Shown: positions 18,300 to 27,636 of the stretch, piece after piece
How positions within the stretch are numbered: the stretch's first letter is position 1
Layout of the letters: each line of letters starts with the position of its first letter
Source: RUG14300 sp964561145
GTDB lineage: Bacteria; Bacillota; Clostridia; Christensenellales; CAG-1252
DNA: 64,000 bases
Direction of reading: 5' to 3'
Assembly (NCBI GenBank): GCA_964561145.1
Contig: CAZLNZ010000002.1
Location: 100,068-164,067, forward strand
Program-made: the position numbers and the translations under genes
The notes under the pieces: generated by a model
The model's input: the letters and a program-made list of their open reading frames with translations, nothing else
What the model was told of the DNA's origin: nothing
Databases searched by the model: none

Positions 18300-18649
18300 C
18301 ATTTTGTGTTGTATAAAACGAAATGTCTCGGGGGATGATGTATGGCTTGCCTTTAGCTCCGTTCTACGTGTTTTTCATTTATCTTACAAGTTTTTGTTTA
18401 AACTATTCTCGTTTGTTAAAAAAATCGAAGGGCAATTGAACATTTCCGACTTCCGCTTTTTAGAATATTAGTTATAGTACCTTCTTCTCATAACCTAGGA
18501 GTCCTTATACAAGCGTCACTAAAGATCAAAGATCATTGCACGAAAATGCAGACTTTAAAAGTCGATTTTTGCACGAAAAAGCAGAGTTTGCCCGCTTTTC
18601 GTACAAAATGTACACTTTTTGGTTGTTTTTTTCACTCCGCGTTTTTCTC
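18300..18649. other. Intergenic stretch upstream of the GH30 operon and downstream of glnN
   Basis: No gene seen. It holds a partial direct repeat: 18536-18556 and 18569-18589 share TTGCACGAAAA followed by GCAGA, with a small GACTTT/AAAGTC palindrome between them. I could not find a convincing glnN terminator here. Confidence 0.5.
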
Positions 18650-20725
18650 CTAATTAATACTAAAAAGGAGTTTATCATAGGAAGGGGTTGGTATGTACTC
18701 TTCGGGAACAATCTGTTCTACTCTATCCACAGCCGCCCTTAGATTGTCCATCATCGGAATAATCGTGTTTGTTATATGGAGAGCCTTCTTAGCACTGTCG
18801 CTAATTCTTTCCGCTTGTATAATAGCGTTTTCGAGGTTAATAACGTGGTTTTGTATTTCATCCGAGATTGTCGAAATAACGGAAAGAGTATCCCTTTCGT
18901 ATTTTCGACTCAAAACATATTTTTCCTTTTTTTCCAAGCAATTCAACAACTGTAATGAATATTTGCTTATCATAGGGAGATAACTTCTACGTGTCACGGA
19001 AAGCATCGTGTACGCCTCAGTCAATCTATCCGTACAGTAATTACTAATAAGTATTTCCTTACGTGCCGTAAGCTCGGTTTTTGATAATACCCTTTGTCTT
19101 AAAAACAGTTCCACATTCTTTTTATCGGTGTAACGTTCTATTGCCTCGGGCGCGCTTTTGAAAAGGCACAGTCCTCGTTTTTCCGCTTCCCTCAGCCAAT
19201 TCTCCTCGTAACCGTTTCCGTTAAAGATTATTCTCCTATGCTCTTCGATTTCCTCACCTAGAAAGGTTCTCAACGCTACGTCAAAATTGTCGCAGCGTTC
19301 CAATCTTTTTGCATATTTCTCCAGCGTGTCCGCCACTATTGTATTAATTATCATAACGGGACAAGAAATCGATGTCGCCGCACCGGGACCTCTGAATTCA
19401 AAACGATCCCCCGTAAATGCGAAGGGGGATGTTCTATTTCTATCGGTGGACGCTTTATGTAAGCACGGAAGTGTATCACCACCTCTTTCTACACCACCGC
19501 CTGTCTTGTTACAACAGGAAACCTCCTTGTCCAACGCGAAAAGTATATTTGACAGTTCTTCACCGATATATACCGAAATAACAGAGGGCGGAGCCTCCTT
19601 TTCCCCTAAACGTATATCGTTTCCTGCATCCGCTATTGATATTCTTAGCAGCTCTTGGTAATTGTCTACCCCTGCAATAATCGCAGTAAGAAAGAGTAAA
19701 AATCGCATATTGTCATGCGGTGTATTCCCATAGTCCAACAGATTGATTCCGCTGTCGGTTTTTAGTGACCAATTGATGTGTTTTCCGCTTCCGTTAACTC
19801 CTTTAAAGGGCTTCTCGTGCAGCAAGCATACAAGCCCGTGCTTGAGTGCGATTTTTCTCATTAGCTCCATCGTGAGCTGATTTCCGTCGGCAGAAAGGTT
19901 TGCCGTATTGTATAAGGGTGCCAGTTCGTATTGAGACGGTGCAAATTCCTTATGTTCTGTTTTAGCAACAATTCCAAGCTTTACAAGTTCTCTGTCAAGT
20001 TCTTGCATAAAATCCCGAACCCTATCGCTTATTGCTCCGAAATAGTGTATTCCGCTATCCCTAGAGGATAAAGCGCCGAACAATGTTCGCCCTGTCATTA
20101 TTAAGTCCTTTCTTTTGTCGAAAAGAGTCTTATCAATCAAAAAATACTCTTGCTCTGCTCCAACTGTAATATCTATATCCCTTACATCCTTTTCCCCGAA
20201 CAGTTTTAGAATTCGCAACACGCTTTTTTTAAGTGCGGATATGCTCCTTAAAAGAGGTGTCTTTTTATCCAAGGAGGCTCCTTCAAAAGAACAGAACACC
20301 GAGGGTAAACACAGTGTTCCGTCCTTAATAAAAGCAGGAGAGGTCGGATCCCACGTGGTATAACCGCGCGCCTCAAAAGTGGCTCTTAAGCCGCCCGAGG
20401 GAAAACTCGAAGCATCAGGCTCTCCTTGTATTAGCTCTTTAGCTGAAAATTCAAGAATAGGTTTGCCATTCTTTAGATTAAGAAAACTATCATGTTTTTC
20501 AGCAGTTATTCCTGTCATTGGTTGAAACCAATGGGTAAAACGAGATACGCCCCTATCCGTTGCCCAGCATTTCATACCTTCGGCGATTTTTTCCGCCAAG
20601 TCAAGCGTTATCGGACTGCCCTTTTGTACCAAATCGTTAAAGCTTTCACACACCTCGGTCGACAAGTACAGATGCATAGCCTCGTCATTAAAGAGGTTGC
20701 ACCCGAATTCAAGCAGTTCGTTCAT
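18650..20725 (-). CDS. glnN: Glutamine synthetase type III
   Basis: A 691-residue GSIII enzyme making glutamine from glutamate, ammonium and ATP. The length and the order of motifs match the family: FTHWFQPMTG near residue 65, TSPAFI, GAEQEYFLID, the NGSGKHINWS ATP-site segment, and the FRFEFRGP-like RFEFRGPGA region. The long C-terminal part with EIQNHVINLE and the VDRVEQIVP ending is typical of GSIII. AGGAGG precedes the ATG. It lies 19 bases after purA and is the last gene of a guaA-purB-purA-glnN run. GMP synthase consumes glutamine, so co-expression makes sense. Confidence 0.93.
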   Translation of the reverse strand: MNELLEFGCNLFNDEAMHLYLSTEVCESFNDLVQKGSPITLDLAEKIAEGMKCWATDRGVSRFTHWFQPMTGITAEKHDSFLNLKNGKPILEFSAKELIQGEPDASSFPSGGLRATFEARGYTTWDPTSPAFIKDGTLCLPSVFCSFEGASLDKKTPLLRSISALKKSVLRILKLFGEKDVRDIDITVGAEQEYFLIDKTLFDKRKDLIMTGRTLFGALSSRDSGIHYFGAISDRVRDFMQELDRELVKLGIVAKTEHKEFAPSQYELAPLYNTANLSADGNQLTMELMRKIALKHGLVCLLHEKPFKGVNGSGKHINWSLKTDSGINLLDYGNTPHDNMRFLLFLTAIIAGVDNYQELLRISIADAGNDIRLGEKEAPPSVISVYIGEELSNILFALDKEVSCCNKTGGGVERGGDTLPCLHKASTDRNRTSPFAFTGDRFEFRGPGAATSISCPVMIINTIVADTLEKYAKRLERCDNFDVALRTFLGEEIEEHRRIIFNGNGYEENWLREAEKRGLCLFKSAPEAIERYTDKKNVELFLRQRVLSKTELTARKEILISNYCTDRLTEAYTMLSVTRRSYLPMISKYSLQLLNCLEKKEKYVLSRKYERDTLSVISTISDEIQNHVINLENAIIQAERISDSAKKALHITNTIIPMMDNLRAAVDRVEQIVPEEYIPTPSYDKLLFSIN

Positions 20726-20744
20726 TAAAGCCTCCTAAATAAAA

Positions 20745-22016
20745 TTAGAAAACCTTGATGCACTTTTCACGTTCCGCACTTACCGAGATATAACGAATAG
20801 GACAACCTGTAACCTTTTCGATATAATCGACATACTCAATTGCCTCTTTGGGCAAATCCTCTTTACGTTTACAATTGGTGGTATCGCAATTCCAACCCTT
20901 GAAATATTCGTATATCGGTTTTGCATTTTTAAGGTCATCCCCTACAGGGAAGGTATCTACCCTCTTACCATTAACTTCATAAGCCACGCAAACAGGTATT
21001 TTTTCAAAATGATCCAGTACATCAAGCTTCGTTAATGCAAGATATGTTGCTCCCTGCATTTTTGTGCCATATCTCGATGCAACAACGTCAAATCCTCCTA
21101 CCCTTCTAGGACGCTTTGTTGCGGCACCGTATTCTTGACCTACCTCACGCAACTTATCACCATACTCGTCAAACAGCTCTGCGGTAAAGGGTCCTTCACC
21201 TACGCAGCTTGAATATGCTTTTATGATTCCTGCAACCTCATCAAGTTTTCTGTCGGGAACACCCGCACCGATTGGTGCATACCCTGCCAAGGTTATCGAC
21301 GAGGAGGTAAAGGGATAAATGCCATATTCAATATCTCTTAAAGCACCAAGCTGTGCCTCGAATAGCACGCTCTCTCCCTCGTCAATTTTCTTTTCCAAAA
21401 ACTCTGTGGTGTCGGTAATATACGGGCGAAGAGGAAATGCAAATCTTTTTACTTCATCTATTATATCGTCGGCATTTATAGGCTCATGACCATAGGAGGT
21501 GACAATAAGATTTTTCCATTCTACAATGTCTCGTATTTTTTCCTCCAATGTATCCTCATGGAAAAGATCGCCCATTCTAATGGTTTTCTTCATGTATTTA
21601 TCGGCATACACGGGAGCAATACCACGCCTCGTAGAACCGAATTTCTTATCACCCAATCTCCCCTCCTCCAAACAGTCGAGAAGTCTATGATAAGAAAGAC
21701 AAATGGTTGCCTTCGTACTTATTTTAAGGTATTCGGGGGTAATTTCTATGCCCGCATTCCTTAGGCTTTCAATTTCCCTACAAAGGTGTTCGGGATCAAT
21801 CACCATTCCCGTGCCCAAAATATTAACGGTATCATTGCGGAGAATACCCGAAGGCAGTAGATTCATAATGAATTTTTGCCCGTTTACGATGACCGTATGT
21901 CCGGCATTATTTCCGCCTTGATAGCGAGATACTATCTTATAATCACGAGAAAGGAGATCGACCATACGACCCTTTCCTTCATCGCCCCAGTTGATACCAA
22001 CAACAGCAGTAAGCAT
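20745..22016 (-). CDS. purA: Adenylosuccinate synthase
   Basis: A 423-residue GTP-dependent enzyme joining IMP and aspartate, the first step towards AMP. The N-terminal GDEGKGRMVD with its catalytic Asp, and NNAGHTV with the catalytic His, are intact. SSSITLAGYAPIGAGVP and the RPRRVGGFD arginine cluster for IMP binding are present. Length is normal. It lies 24 bases after purB, which catalyses the next step, in the same operon. A ribosome binding site (AGGAGG) stands ahead of the ATG. Confidence 0.96.
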   Translation of the reverse strand: MLTAVVGINWGDEGKGRMVDLLSRDYKIVSRYQGGNNAGHTVIVNGQKFIMNLLPSGILRNDTVNILGTGMVIDPEHLCREIESLRNAGIEITPEYLKISTKATICLSYHRLLDCLEEGRLGDKKFGSTRRGIAPVYADKYMKKTIRMGDLFHEDTLEEKIRDIVEWKNLIVTSYGHEPINADDIIDEVKRFAFPLRPYITDTTEFLEKKIDEGESVLFEAQLGALRDIEYGIYPFTSSSITLAGYAPIGAGVPDRKLDEVAGIIKAYSSCVGEGPFTAELFDEYGDKLREVGQEYGAATKRPRRVGGFDVVASRYGTKMQGATYLALTKLDVLDHFEKIPVCVAYEVNGKRVDTFPVGDDLKNAKPIYEYFKGWNCDTTNCKRKEDLPKEAIEYVDYIEKVTGCPIRYISVSAEREKCIKVF

Positions 22017-22040
22017 ATTAATTCCTCCTTTAGCTATGAG

Positions 22041-23465
22041 CTAGCAGTATATTTCGTCCGTTTTTTTAATCGGACCTTGGTTATCTAAGATTTCCTTTAA
22101 ATATTGTGCAAAGGCTTCCGCCTGACAAGGCGCAAGCCCTATAAAGTTATTTATATCAAGAAGCTCGTCAAGCTCTTCACGTGTTAGTCTAAAGGCATCA
22201 TCGTTTAGTATTTCCGACAGCAAATCGGGCTTAGCCCCTTCCAGCTTAATCTGCTTCGCTGCCTCTACACTAAGCTGTCTTATATGCTCATGGAGTTCTT
22301 GCCTGTCGCCGCCCTTTTTGACGGAAAGCATTAGTATGTTTTCAGTCGCCATGAATGGAAGTTCTTCCTCTAAATGCCGTCTTGAAATAACAGGATAAAC
22401 GGTACCGTTCGCAATAATGTTGTTATAAAGAGATAAAATGCCGTCGACTGCCAAAAATGCTTCGGGAATACTTATTCTTCTATTCGCACTATCGTCAAGA
22501 GATCTTTCCAGCCATTGGCTTGCAGCGGTCGTTGCAGGATTTATGGCATTAGATATAACAAGCCTTGCAAGGGAACATATCCGTTCACTCCTCATAGGGT
22601 TACGCTTGTATGCCATTGCCGAGGAGCCTACCTGCTTCGATTCAAAGGGTTCGTCAAACTCCTTCATATGAGATAAAAGTCTTATATCCGTTGCGAACTT
22701 ACTTGCACTTTGAGCTATGCCCGACAAAGCGGACAGTATAAAATAATCGATTTTTCTGGTATAGGTTTGTCCTGCAACCCTAAGTATTTTATCAAAGCCG
22801 AAATCCTTGGCAATCATTTTTTCAAGCTCTAACGCCTTCTTCTCGTCACCGTTAAAAAGGGAAAGAAAACTAGCCATCGTTCCCGTTGCACCCTTACATC
22901 CTGCAAAGGGAAGTAGTGCCAAAACGTGCTCTATTTGTTCCAGATCAAAAACAAGGTCTTGTGCCCAAAGAGTAGCTCTTTTTCCGACGGTTGTAGGCTG
23001 TGCTGCTTGAAAATGTGTAAAACCTAAGGTCGGAACATCCTTGTATTTTAAAATAAAATCGTGAAGGGAACTTAGTGTTGCAACGAGTTTTCCTTTTATC
23101 TCCCTAAGTGCTTCTCTAAAAACCAAGATATCTCCGTTATCGTCAACATAACAGGAGGTCGCTCCGAGATGAATAATAGGTGCGGCTTTAGGACAGGCAT
23201 CACCAAAGGTCTTGATATGCGCCATAACGTCATGACGAAGTTCTCTTTCGTAAGCATTCGCCCTTTCATAATCTATTTCATAGATATGAGCACGCATTTC
23301 CTCAAGCTGCTCCTCGGATATATCCAATCCTAGTTTCTTCTCGTTTTCCGCAAGGGAAAGCCAAAGCTTTCTCCAATAGGAAAACTTGTTGTCTTGAGAG
23401 AAAATGCGTTGCATTTCTTTTCCTGCATATCTTTCGCATAACGGATTATCATATACGTTTTTCAT
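22041..23465 (-). CDS. purB: Adenylosuccinate lyase
   Basis: About 474 residues, fumarase/aspartase superfamily. It releases fumarate from SAICAR and adenylosuccinate. The signature loop reads GSSAMAYKRNPMRSE, and THFQAAQPTTVGKR is the conserved second region. I chose the ATG at 23465, because AGGAG lies five bases ahead of it; a longer frame to 23501 has no such site. The DNA order is guaA, purB, purA, so the two AMP-branch enzymes sit together behind the GMP-branch enzyme. Confidence 0.95.
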   Translation of the reverse strand: MKNVYDNPLCERYAGKEMQRIFSQDNKFSYWRKLWLSLAENEKKLGLDISEEQLEEMRAHIYEIDYERANAYERELRHDVMAHIKTFGDACPKAAPIIHLGATSCYVDDNGDILVFREALREIKGKLVATLSSLHDFILKYKDVPTLGFTHFQAAQPTTVGKRATLWAQDLVFDLEQIEHVLALLPFAGCKGATGTMASFLSLFNGDEKKALELEKMIAKDFGFDKILRVAGQTYTRKIDYFILSALSGIAQSASKFATDIRLLSHMKEFDEPFESKQVGSSAMAYKRNPMRSERICSLARLVISNAINPATTAASQWLERSLDDSANRRISIPEAFLAVDGILSLYNNIIANGTVYPVISRRHLEEELPFMATENILMLSVKKGGDRQELHEHIRQLSVEAAKQIKLEGAKPDLLSEILNDDAFRLTREELDELLDINNFIGLAPCQAEAFAQYLKEILDNQGPIKKTDEIYC

Positions 23466-23552
23466 AACAACTCCTTTATTTCGTTGTATTGTCACAGTCA
23501 ATTCTCTTTTAAAAGATGTATTTACAACACTTTTCCGATAATTGGCAAAACC

Positions 23553-25082
23553 CTATTCCCATTCGATGGTTGAAGGGGGCTTTGAAGTTACATCGAAGAG
23601 TACCCTGTTTACACCCTTAACCTCGTTTGTTATGCGTGTCGAAATAAGTTTCAACCTCTCTAACGGAAGGGGATATAATTCAGAGGTCATATAATCCCTT
23701 GTTTTCACCGCTCTTATTACGACCGTAAAATTATAGGTTCTTCCGTCACCCATAACGCCCACACTTTTATCATTTGTAAGAATTGCAAAGTATTGATCGG
23801 GATTTTCCTCAGAGGAAAGAATTTCCTCTCTTACAATGGAGTCCGCTCTTCTTAGTATATCGAGTTTTTCCTTAGTAACCCTTCCCACTATTCTTATAGC
23901 TAACCCGGGCCCCGGGAAAGGCTGACGTTCGACTACACTTTGAGGCAAACCCAATGCCGAACCTAATCTTCTAACATCATCCTTGAATAAATTTTTCAGA
24001 GGTTCAAGCACCTTGAAAGGGACTTTCTTCGGCAATCCGCCTACATTATGATGGCTTTTAATAACTGCAGAACCGTTTCCGCCCGATTCAACGATATCGG
24101 AATACAAAGTGCCTTGTACCAGTATTTCGGCATTATATTTCTCGGCTTCCCTTTTAAAGCAGTCAATAAAGAGCTTGCCTATCGCTTTGCGTTTCTTTTC
24201 CGGATCGGTTATTTTATTCAATGCTTTGAGAAACATTTCGCCGGCATCGACATTAACGACATTCAACCTTAGTGCTTGAAGTGTTTCGAGAACATTTTTA
24301 CGTTCCTCCTCCACCATTAAACCGTTGTCCACGAAAACACAGGTCACTTGATCGGGAATTGCTTTTGCAAGAAGTGCCCCACATACTGCAGAGCTTACTC
24401 CGCCCGAAAGTGCCAATAAAACCTTTTTGTTTTGAACGTCCCTCTTGATGTCTTCAATCAATCCGTTAACAAGGTCGTCGCTTTCATATCCGCCACGTGC
24501 ATGACAAATGTTAAAAATAAAGTTTTTAATCATATCCGCACCCTCAAAAGAAGTGTCTACCTCCGGGTGAAACTGCACGCCATAAACATCTCTATCCGCC
24601 ATCTTAAATGCAGCATTTTCACAGAGTGCCGTTTGTGCGAGTCTAAAGCAATTATCGGGCAACATCTCGACCATATCCGTATGATTCATAAGAACTTTAC
24701 CATCGGGGTTTAAGCCCTTAAATAACAAATTGTCGATATCGAGAGTACAATCTATGATTCCATATTCACTTTTTTTACAATGAACGACCCTGCCTTTTAG
24801 CATATGGCATAAGATCTGCATTCCGTAACATATTCCAAGTATCGGAATACCAAGTTCGACTATTCCTATATCGACTTTGGGTGCATTTTCAAGATATGCG
24901 CTATTGGGACCGCCCGTGAAAATAATACCTATAGGCTTTAGTTCAACAATTTCTTCCAAGCTTATTGTATAGGAACGAAAAATATACCTCACTCCGGCAT
25001 CACGAACTCTGCGAGCAATCAGCTCTTTATATTGACTGCCAAAGTCTATTATAAGTATTGTTTCTTGTTTTTTATCCGTCAT
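23553..25082 (-). CDS. guaA: GMP synthase (glutamine-hydrolysing)
   Basis: About 509 residues, converting XMP to GMP. The class I amidotransferase half has ILGICYGMQ with the nucleophile Cys and QFHPEVD with His and Glu. The synthetase half has the PP-loop, the FPGPGLAIR segment and the C-terminal dimer region ending in PPSTIEWE. Odd point: the PP-loop reads SGGVSSAV where GuaA proteins normally have SGGVDSSV, so the conserved Asp is Ser. Start at 25082 is supported by GGAG seven bases ahead; the frame is open further upstream but without a site. It is the first gene of the guaA-purB-purA-glnN run. Confidence 0.94.
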   Translation of the reverse strand: MTDKKQETILIIDFGSQYKELIARRVRDAGVRYIFRSYTISLEEIVELKPIGIIFTGGPNSAYLENAPKVDIGIVELGIPILGICYGMQILCHMLKGRVVHCKKSEYGIIDCTLDIDNLLFKGLNPDGKVLMNHTDMVEMLPDNCFRLAQTALCENAAFKMADRDVYGVQFHPEVDTSFEGADMIKNFIFNICHARGGYESDDLVNGLIEDIKRDVQNKKVLLALSGGVSSAVCGALLAKAIPDQVTCVFVDNGLMVEEERKNVLETLQALRLNVVNVDAGEMFLKALNKITDPEKKRKAIGKLFIDCFKREAEKYNAEILVQGTLYSDIVESGGNGSAVIKSHHNVGGLPKKVPFKVLEPLKNLFKDDVRRLGSALGLPQSVVERQPFPGPGLAIRIVGRVTKEKLDILRRADSIVREEILSSEENPDQYFAILTNDKSVGVMGDGRTYNFTVVIRAVKTRDYMTSELYPLPLERLKLISTRITNEVKGVNRVLFDVTSKPPSTIEWE

Positions 25083-25129
25083 AGTTTCTCCAAAGGTCTT
25101 TATAACAAGGCAATAGCCCATATACGCAA

Positions 25130-25167
25130 AAAATTGCGATAACGAGAGCTTCCGTGTTCGCAATTTT
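25130..25167 (-). promoter_or_regulatory. Hairpin at the 5' end of the guaA leader, possible attenuator
   Basis: A perfect 10-bp stem AAAATTGCGA/TCGCAATTTT (arms 25158-25167 and 25130-25139) ends in a run of six U on the minus strand. It sits within the first 45 bases of the predicted transcript. It could terminate early transcription or merely stabilise the 5' end. No purine riboswitch aptamer is visible. Confidence 0.5.
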
Positions 25168-25178
25168 ATCACGTAGAT

Positions 25179-25208
25179 ATTCTACTCTTTTTATACACAA
25201 AAAGTCAA
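25179..25208 (-). promoter_or_regulatory. Promoter of guaA-purB-purA-glnN
   Basis: Minus strand: TTGACT (25203-25208), 18-base spacer, TAGAAT (25179-25184). Start expected near 25172. Confidence 0.65.
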
Positions 25209-25288
25209 CCACCTAATGATTTTTAATCGTAATCGAAGTATATTACAGAGAATGAGATGCAGTTTTTCACTATGATGAATTAAGAATA

Positions 25289-25317
25289 TTGATTTTTTTA
25301 TCATTTAGTGATAATAT
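25289..25317 (+). promoter_or_regulatory. Promoter of the MDR dehydrogenase and trmB
   Basis: TTGATT (25289-25294), 17-base spacer, TAATAT (25312-25317), about 40 bases ahead of the ATG. It diverges from the guaA promoter. Confidence 0.65.
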
Positions 25318-25359
25318 AAATTATTATAGGAAACGATGATTTCCTTTTTGGAGGATGCT

Positions 25360-26325
25360 ATGAAAGCTTGGGTTATCGAAAGTCCACAGCAAATCGTGCA
25401 AAAGGAACAAACCGCAAAAAGACTTGACCATACCGTCAAGGTCAAAATAACACGTACCGCTATTACAAGAACGGACGTTGCTTTTTACGAGGGAAAAGAC
25501 GAAGACAAGCTTCCGCTCATACCTTGTAGAATCGCAGCAGGCTTGGTCAGTGAGGCGCGAGAGGGCTCTGATTTTCACAAGGGCGAACGTGTTTTAATTT
25601 CACCCTACTCCGGAGATCAGGTTTATGGTGCCGACAAGTCGGGTTTTTTAAGAGACTATGTTGTAGTTCCCGAAGCTCAGGTCATACCAACCCCGGAAGG
25701 AATCTCCGATGATGAGCTCATGTTTACAGACTACATCGCCTTGGCTATAAGCTGTATTTCGGAAATGGGCTTGCGAGACCACGACTATATTGTTATTATC
25801 GGTACCGGTACTTTAGGTCTATTGCTCGCACAGCTTGCAAATTATCACAGAGCTATCCCCATTCTTGTCGGTAAAAACGAAGAGGACTTAGAATTTGCCA
25901 AAACACATATGGGATTAAGCTATTGCATTAACAGCAAAAAACAAGACGTTCAACAGAGAGTTTCCGATATTACTTGCGGAGAAATGGCTGACTGCACCAT
26001 CTTCGAGTGCATCGGCGGAATGGATCCTCAGTTTGCACTATCGTTGACGGGGCACGGGGGAAAGGTTTGCATTGCAGGTTTTTCAGCCTATGTTAACAAG
26101 TTGTCGGTTGATATCCGCACCGTAGTTGCAAAACAATTAAGTGTTTTCGGTGTCTCCACCGGAAAGGACACCTTCTTATCCGCGCTAAATCTTTTGGCTA
26201 CCAAAGCCGTTAAGGTTAAGGATTTCGTCTTTGAGAAAAAGAGTTTTGACGAGGTTGAAGAAATATTCAAAAACCTGAACGAACAACCCGAGTTCGGTCA
26301 CAATATGCTTATTACGGTAGATTAG
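25360..26325 (+). CDS. MDR-family dehydrogenase lacking the zinc sites
   Basis: About 321 residues, medium-chain dehydrogenase/reductase fold. GTGTLGLLLAQLA is the NAD(P)-binding glycine motif. The usual catalytic zinc ligands are absent: the CGTD position reads TRTD, and the GHE position reads CRIAAG. The four-cysteine structural-zinc lobe is also missing, replaced by a short loop (SGDQVYGADKSG). It may therefore be a zinc-independent reductase or a diverged non-classical member. Start at 25360, since GGAGG lies five bases ahead; an upstream ATG in frame has no such site. It is followed after ten bases by trmB. Substrate unknown. Confidence 0.78.
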   Translation: MKAWVIESPQQIVQKEQTAKRLDHTVKVKITRTAITRTDVAFYEGKDEDKLPLIPCRIAAGLVSEAREGSDFHKGERVLISPYSGDQVYGADKSGFLRDYVVVPEAQVIPTPEGISDDELMFTDYIALAISCISEMGLRDHDYIVIIGTGTLGLLLAQLANYHRAIPILVGKNEEDLEFAKTHMGLSYCINSKKQDVQQRVSDITCGEMADCTIFECIGGMDPQFALSLTGHGGKVCIAGFSAYVNKLSVDIRTVVAKQLSVFGVSTGKDTFLSALNLLATKAVKVKDFVFEKKSFDEVEEIFKNLNEQPEFGHNMLITVD

Positions 26326-26334
26326 TTTTGCGGT

Positions 26335-27009
26335 ATGAGAATGCGTTTAAAAAGAAATCTGGAACAAAGAGAAGAAAATGCTCGTCCCTTTCTTATAGAA
26401 GCGGACGATGCGGAATATGATGCACGCAAAGCCGTCTTAGACAAGCATTATATCGATTTCGATTACCCGAAAAGGGACAATCCGCTTATACTAGAAGTAG
26501 GCTGCGGCAAAGGCGGGTTTGCTACCGAGTACGCTAAAGCACATGCCGATATCAATTACATCGCAGTTGAAAAGCTTTCCAACGTTATCATTGTGGGTGC
26601 AGAAAAAGCAAAGGAAGATAATATTTCCAATCTTAGGTTTTTCCGCTCTAGCGTAGAGTATCTTCCTAGATTTTTAAAAGACCATTCGATAACAAGAATA
26701 TACATGAATTTTCCCTGCCCCTTTAACAAAGAATCCTATCACGATAGGAGAATGACGGCGGAGTCCTTCCTCTGCATTTATGATCAGCTACTAGTTGAAC
26801 ATGGCGAAATAATTCTTAAAACCGACAACGAGAGAATGTTTGCGTACAGTATCGAGCAAATGTGCAATCACGGATATCTTCTTTCAGAGGTAACCTTGGA
26901 TTTATATAATTCTCCTTATATAGAAAACAACATCGCCACAGAGTATGAGAGCAAATTCGTTGCGGAGGGTAAACCGATACTACGCTTAAAGGCAACCAAA
27001 AGAAATTAG
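26335..27009 (+). CDS. trmB: tRNA (guanine-N7-)-methyltransferase
   Basis: A 224-residue SAM-dependent enzyme that makes m7G46 in tRNA. Motif I is LEVGCGKGGFATEYA, and NYIAVEK and YMNFPCPF follow in the expected order. The TrmB hallmark FPDPW is changed to FPCPF, and the basic stretch that usually follows reads NKESYHDRR. The C-terminal TEYESKF matches the family. Size is normal. It is most likely co-transcribed with the MDR gene ten bases upstream; the ribosome binding site is weak, which fits coupling. Confidence 0.9.
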   Translation: MRMRLKRNLEQREENARPFLIEADDAEYDARKAVLDKHYIDFDYPKRDNPLILEVGCGKGGFATEYAKAHADINYIAVEKLSNVIIVGAEKAKEDNISNLRFFRSSVEYLPRFLKDHSITRIYMNFPCPFNKESYHDRRMTAESFLCIYDQLLVEHGEIILKTDNERMFAYSIEQMCNHGYLLSEVTLDLYNSPYIENNIATEYESKFVAEGKPILRLKATKRN

Positions 27010-27142
27010 TCCCCAATCAATGTAAAAGAGTCTATTCAAAAAACCATGGGCGTGCATGTATAATGCAATAAGGATTAGATACCGACACCAAGGTGCCGCC
27101 CCGTCGGGGTTCGACTACAGAAATTGGTAGCAATTTCTTCCG
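27010..27142 (+). other. Intergenic stretch after trmB with an 8-bp hairpin
   Basis: AGAAATTG (27119-27126) pairs with CAATTTCT (27131-27138) around a four-base loop. There is no U-tract, so it is not a clear terminator. A GC-rich GTGCCGCCCC/GGGG patch lies just ahead. No gene seen. Confidence 0.45.
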
Positions 27143-27499
27143 CTCAGTATGACATTTATATATGATACTTCTAATATTTTTTTATTTCAAATGCTTTTAG
27201 TTGTTCGTGTAGCATTCTCGTTTTTTACTCAGTATAATATTCATATTTGATACTTCCAATGTTTTTCAATTTCAAAGGATTTCCGTTGTTCGTGTGATAT
27301 TCTTGCATTTTGCTCAGTAGGACATTTATGTATGATGCTTCTAATATTTTATATTTCAAAAGCTCTTAGTTGCCCATGTGGTATTTTCACTTTTTGCCCG
27401 GTATGATTATTTATATATGATACTTCTGTTTTTCAATTTCAAAGGCTTTTAGTTGTTCGTGTGATATTCTTGCATTTTGCACGGCAGGACATCTCAGAA
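27143..27499. repeat. Tandem repeat, four 83-85 bp units plus a partial fifth
   Basis: Units start at 27143, 27228, 27313 and 27397, with lengths 85, 85, 84 and 83, and a partial unit starts at 27480. Each begins with a CTCAGTATGACATTTAT-like block, goes through ATGATACTTCTAAT and TTTCAAA, and ends with TTAGTTGTTCGTGT and a T-rich tail. Similarity is clear but the units have diverged at many positions, so it is an old array. No gene, spacer or CRISPR pattern is involved. The rest of the gap to 27636 holds nothing I can name. Confidence 0.85.
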
Positions 27500-27636
27500 C
27501 TTGATGGTATAAATTTGGTTATTATTGCATAATTCGCTTCCATTATTATCCAGGTATACTTTTGTTGTTTGGATGCTTGATTAACATACTGTACCACCTT
27601 CGTATGACATTTTATAAATATCCGTTTTTTTATTTT

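Noticed and set aside
25083..25335. Purine riboswitch ahead of guaA
   Set aside because: No three-way junction or conserved loop pattern of the purine aptamer; only one simple hairpin.
27080..27120. tRNA-like GGTTCGA stretch
   Set aside because: No acceptor or anticodon stem can be formed around it.
27143..27499. CRISPR array
   Set aside because: Units are adjacent, 83-85 bp, diverged along their whole length, with no repeat/spacer alternation and no cas genes nearby.
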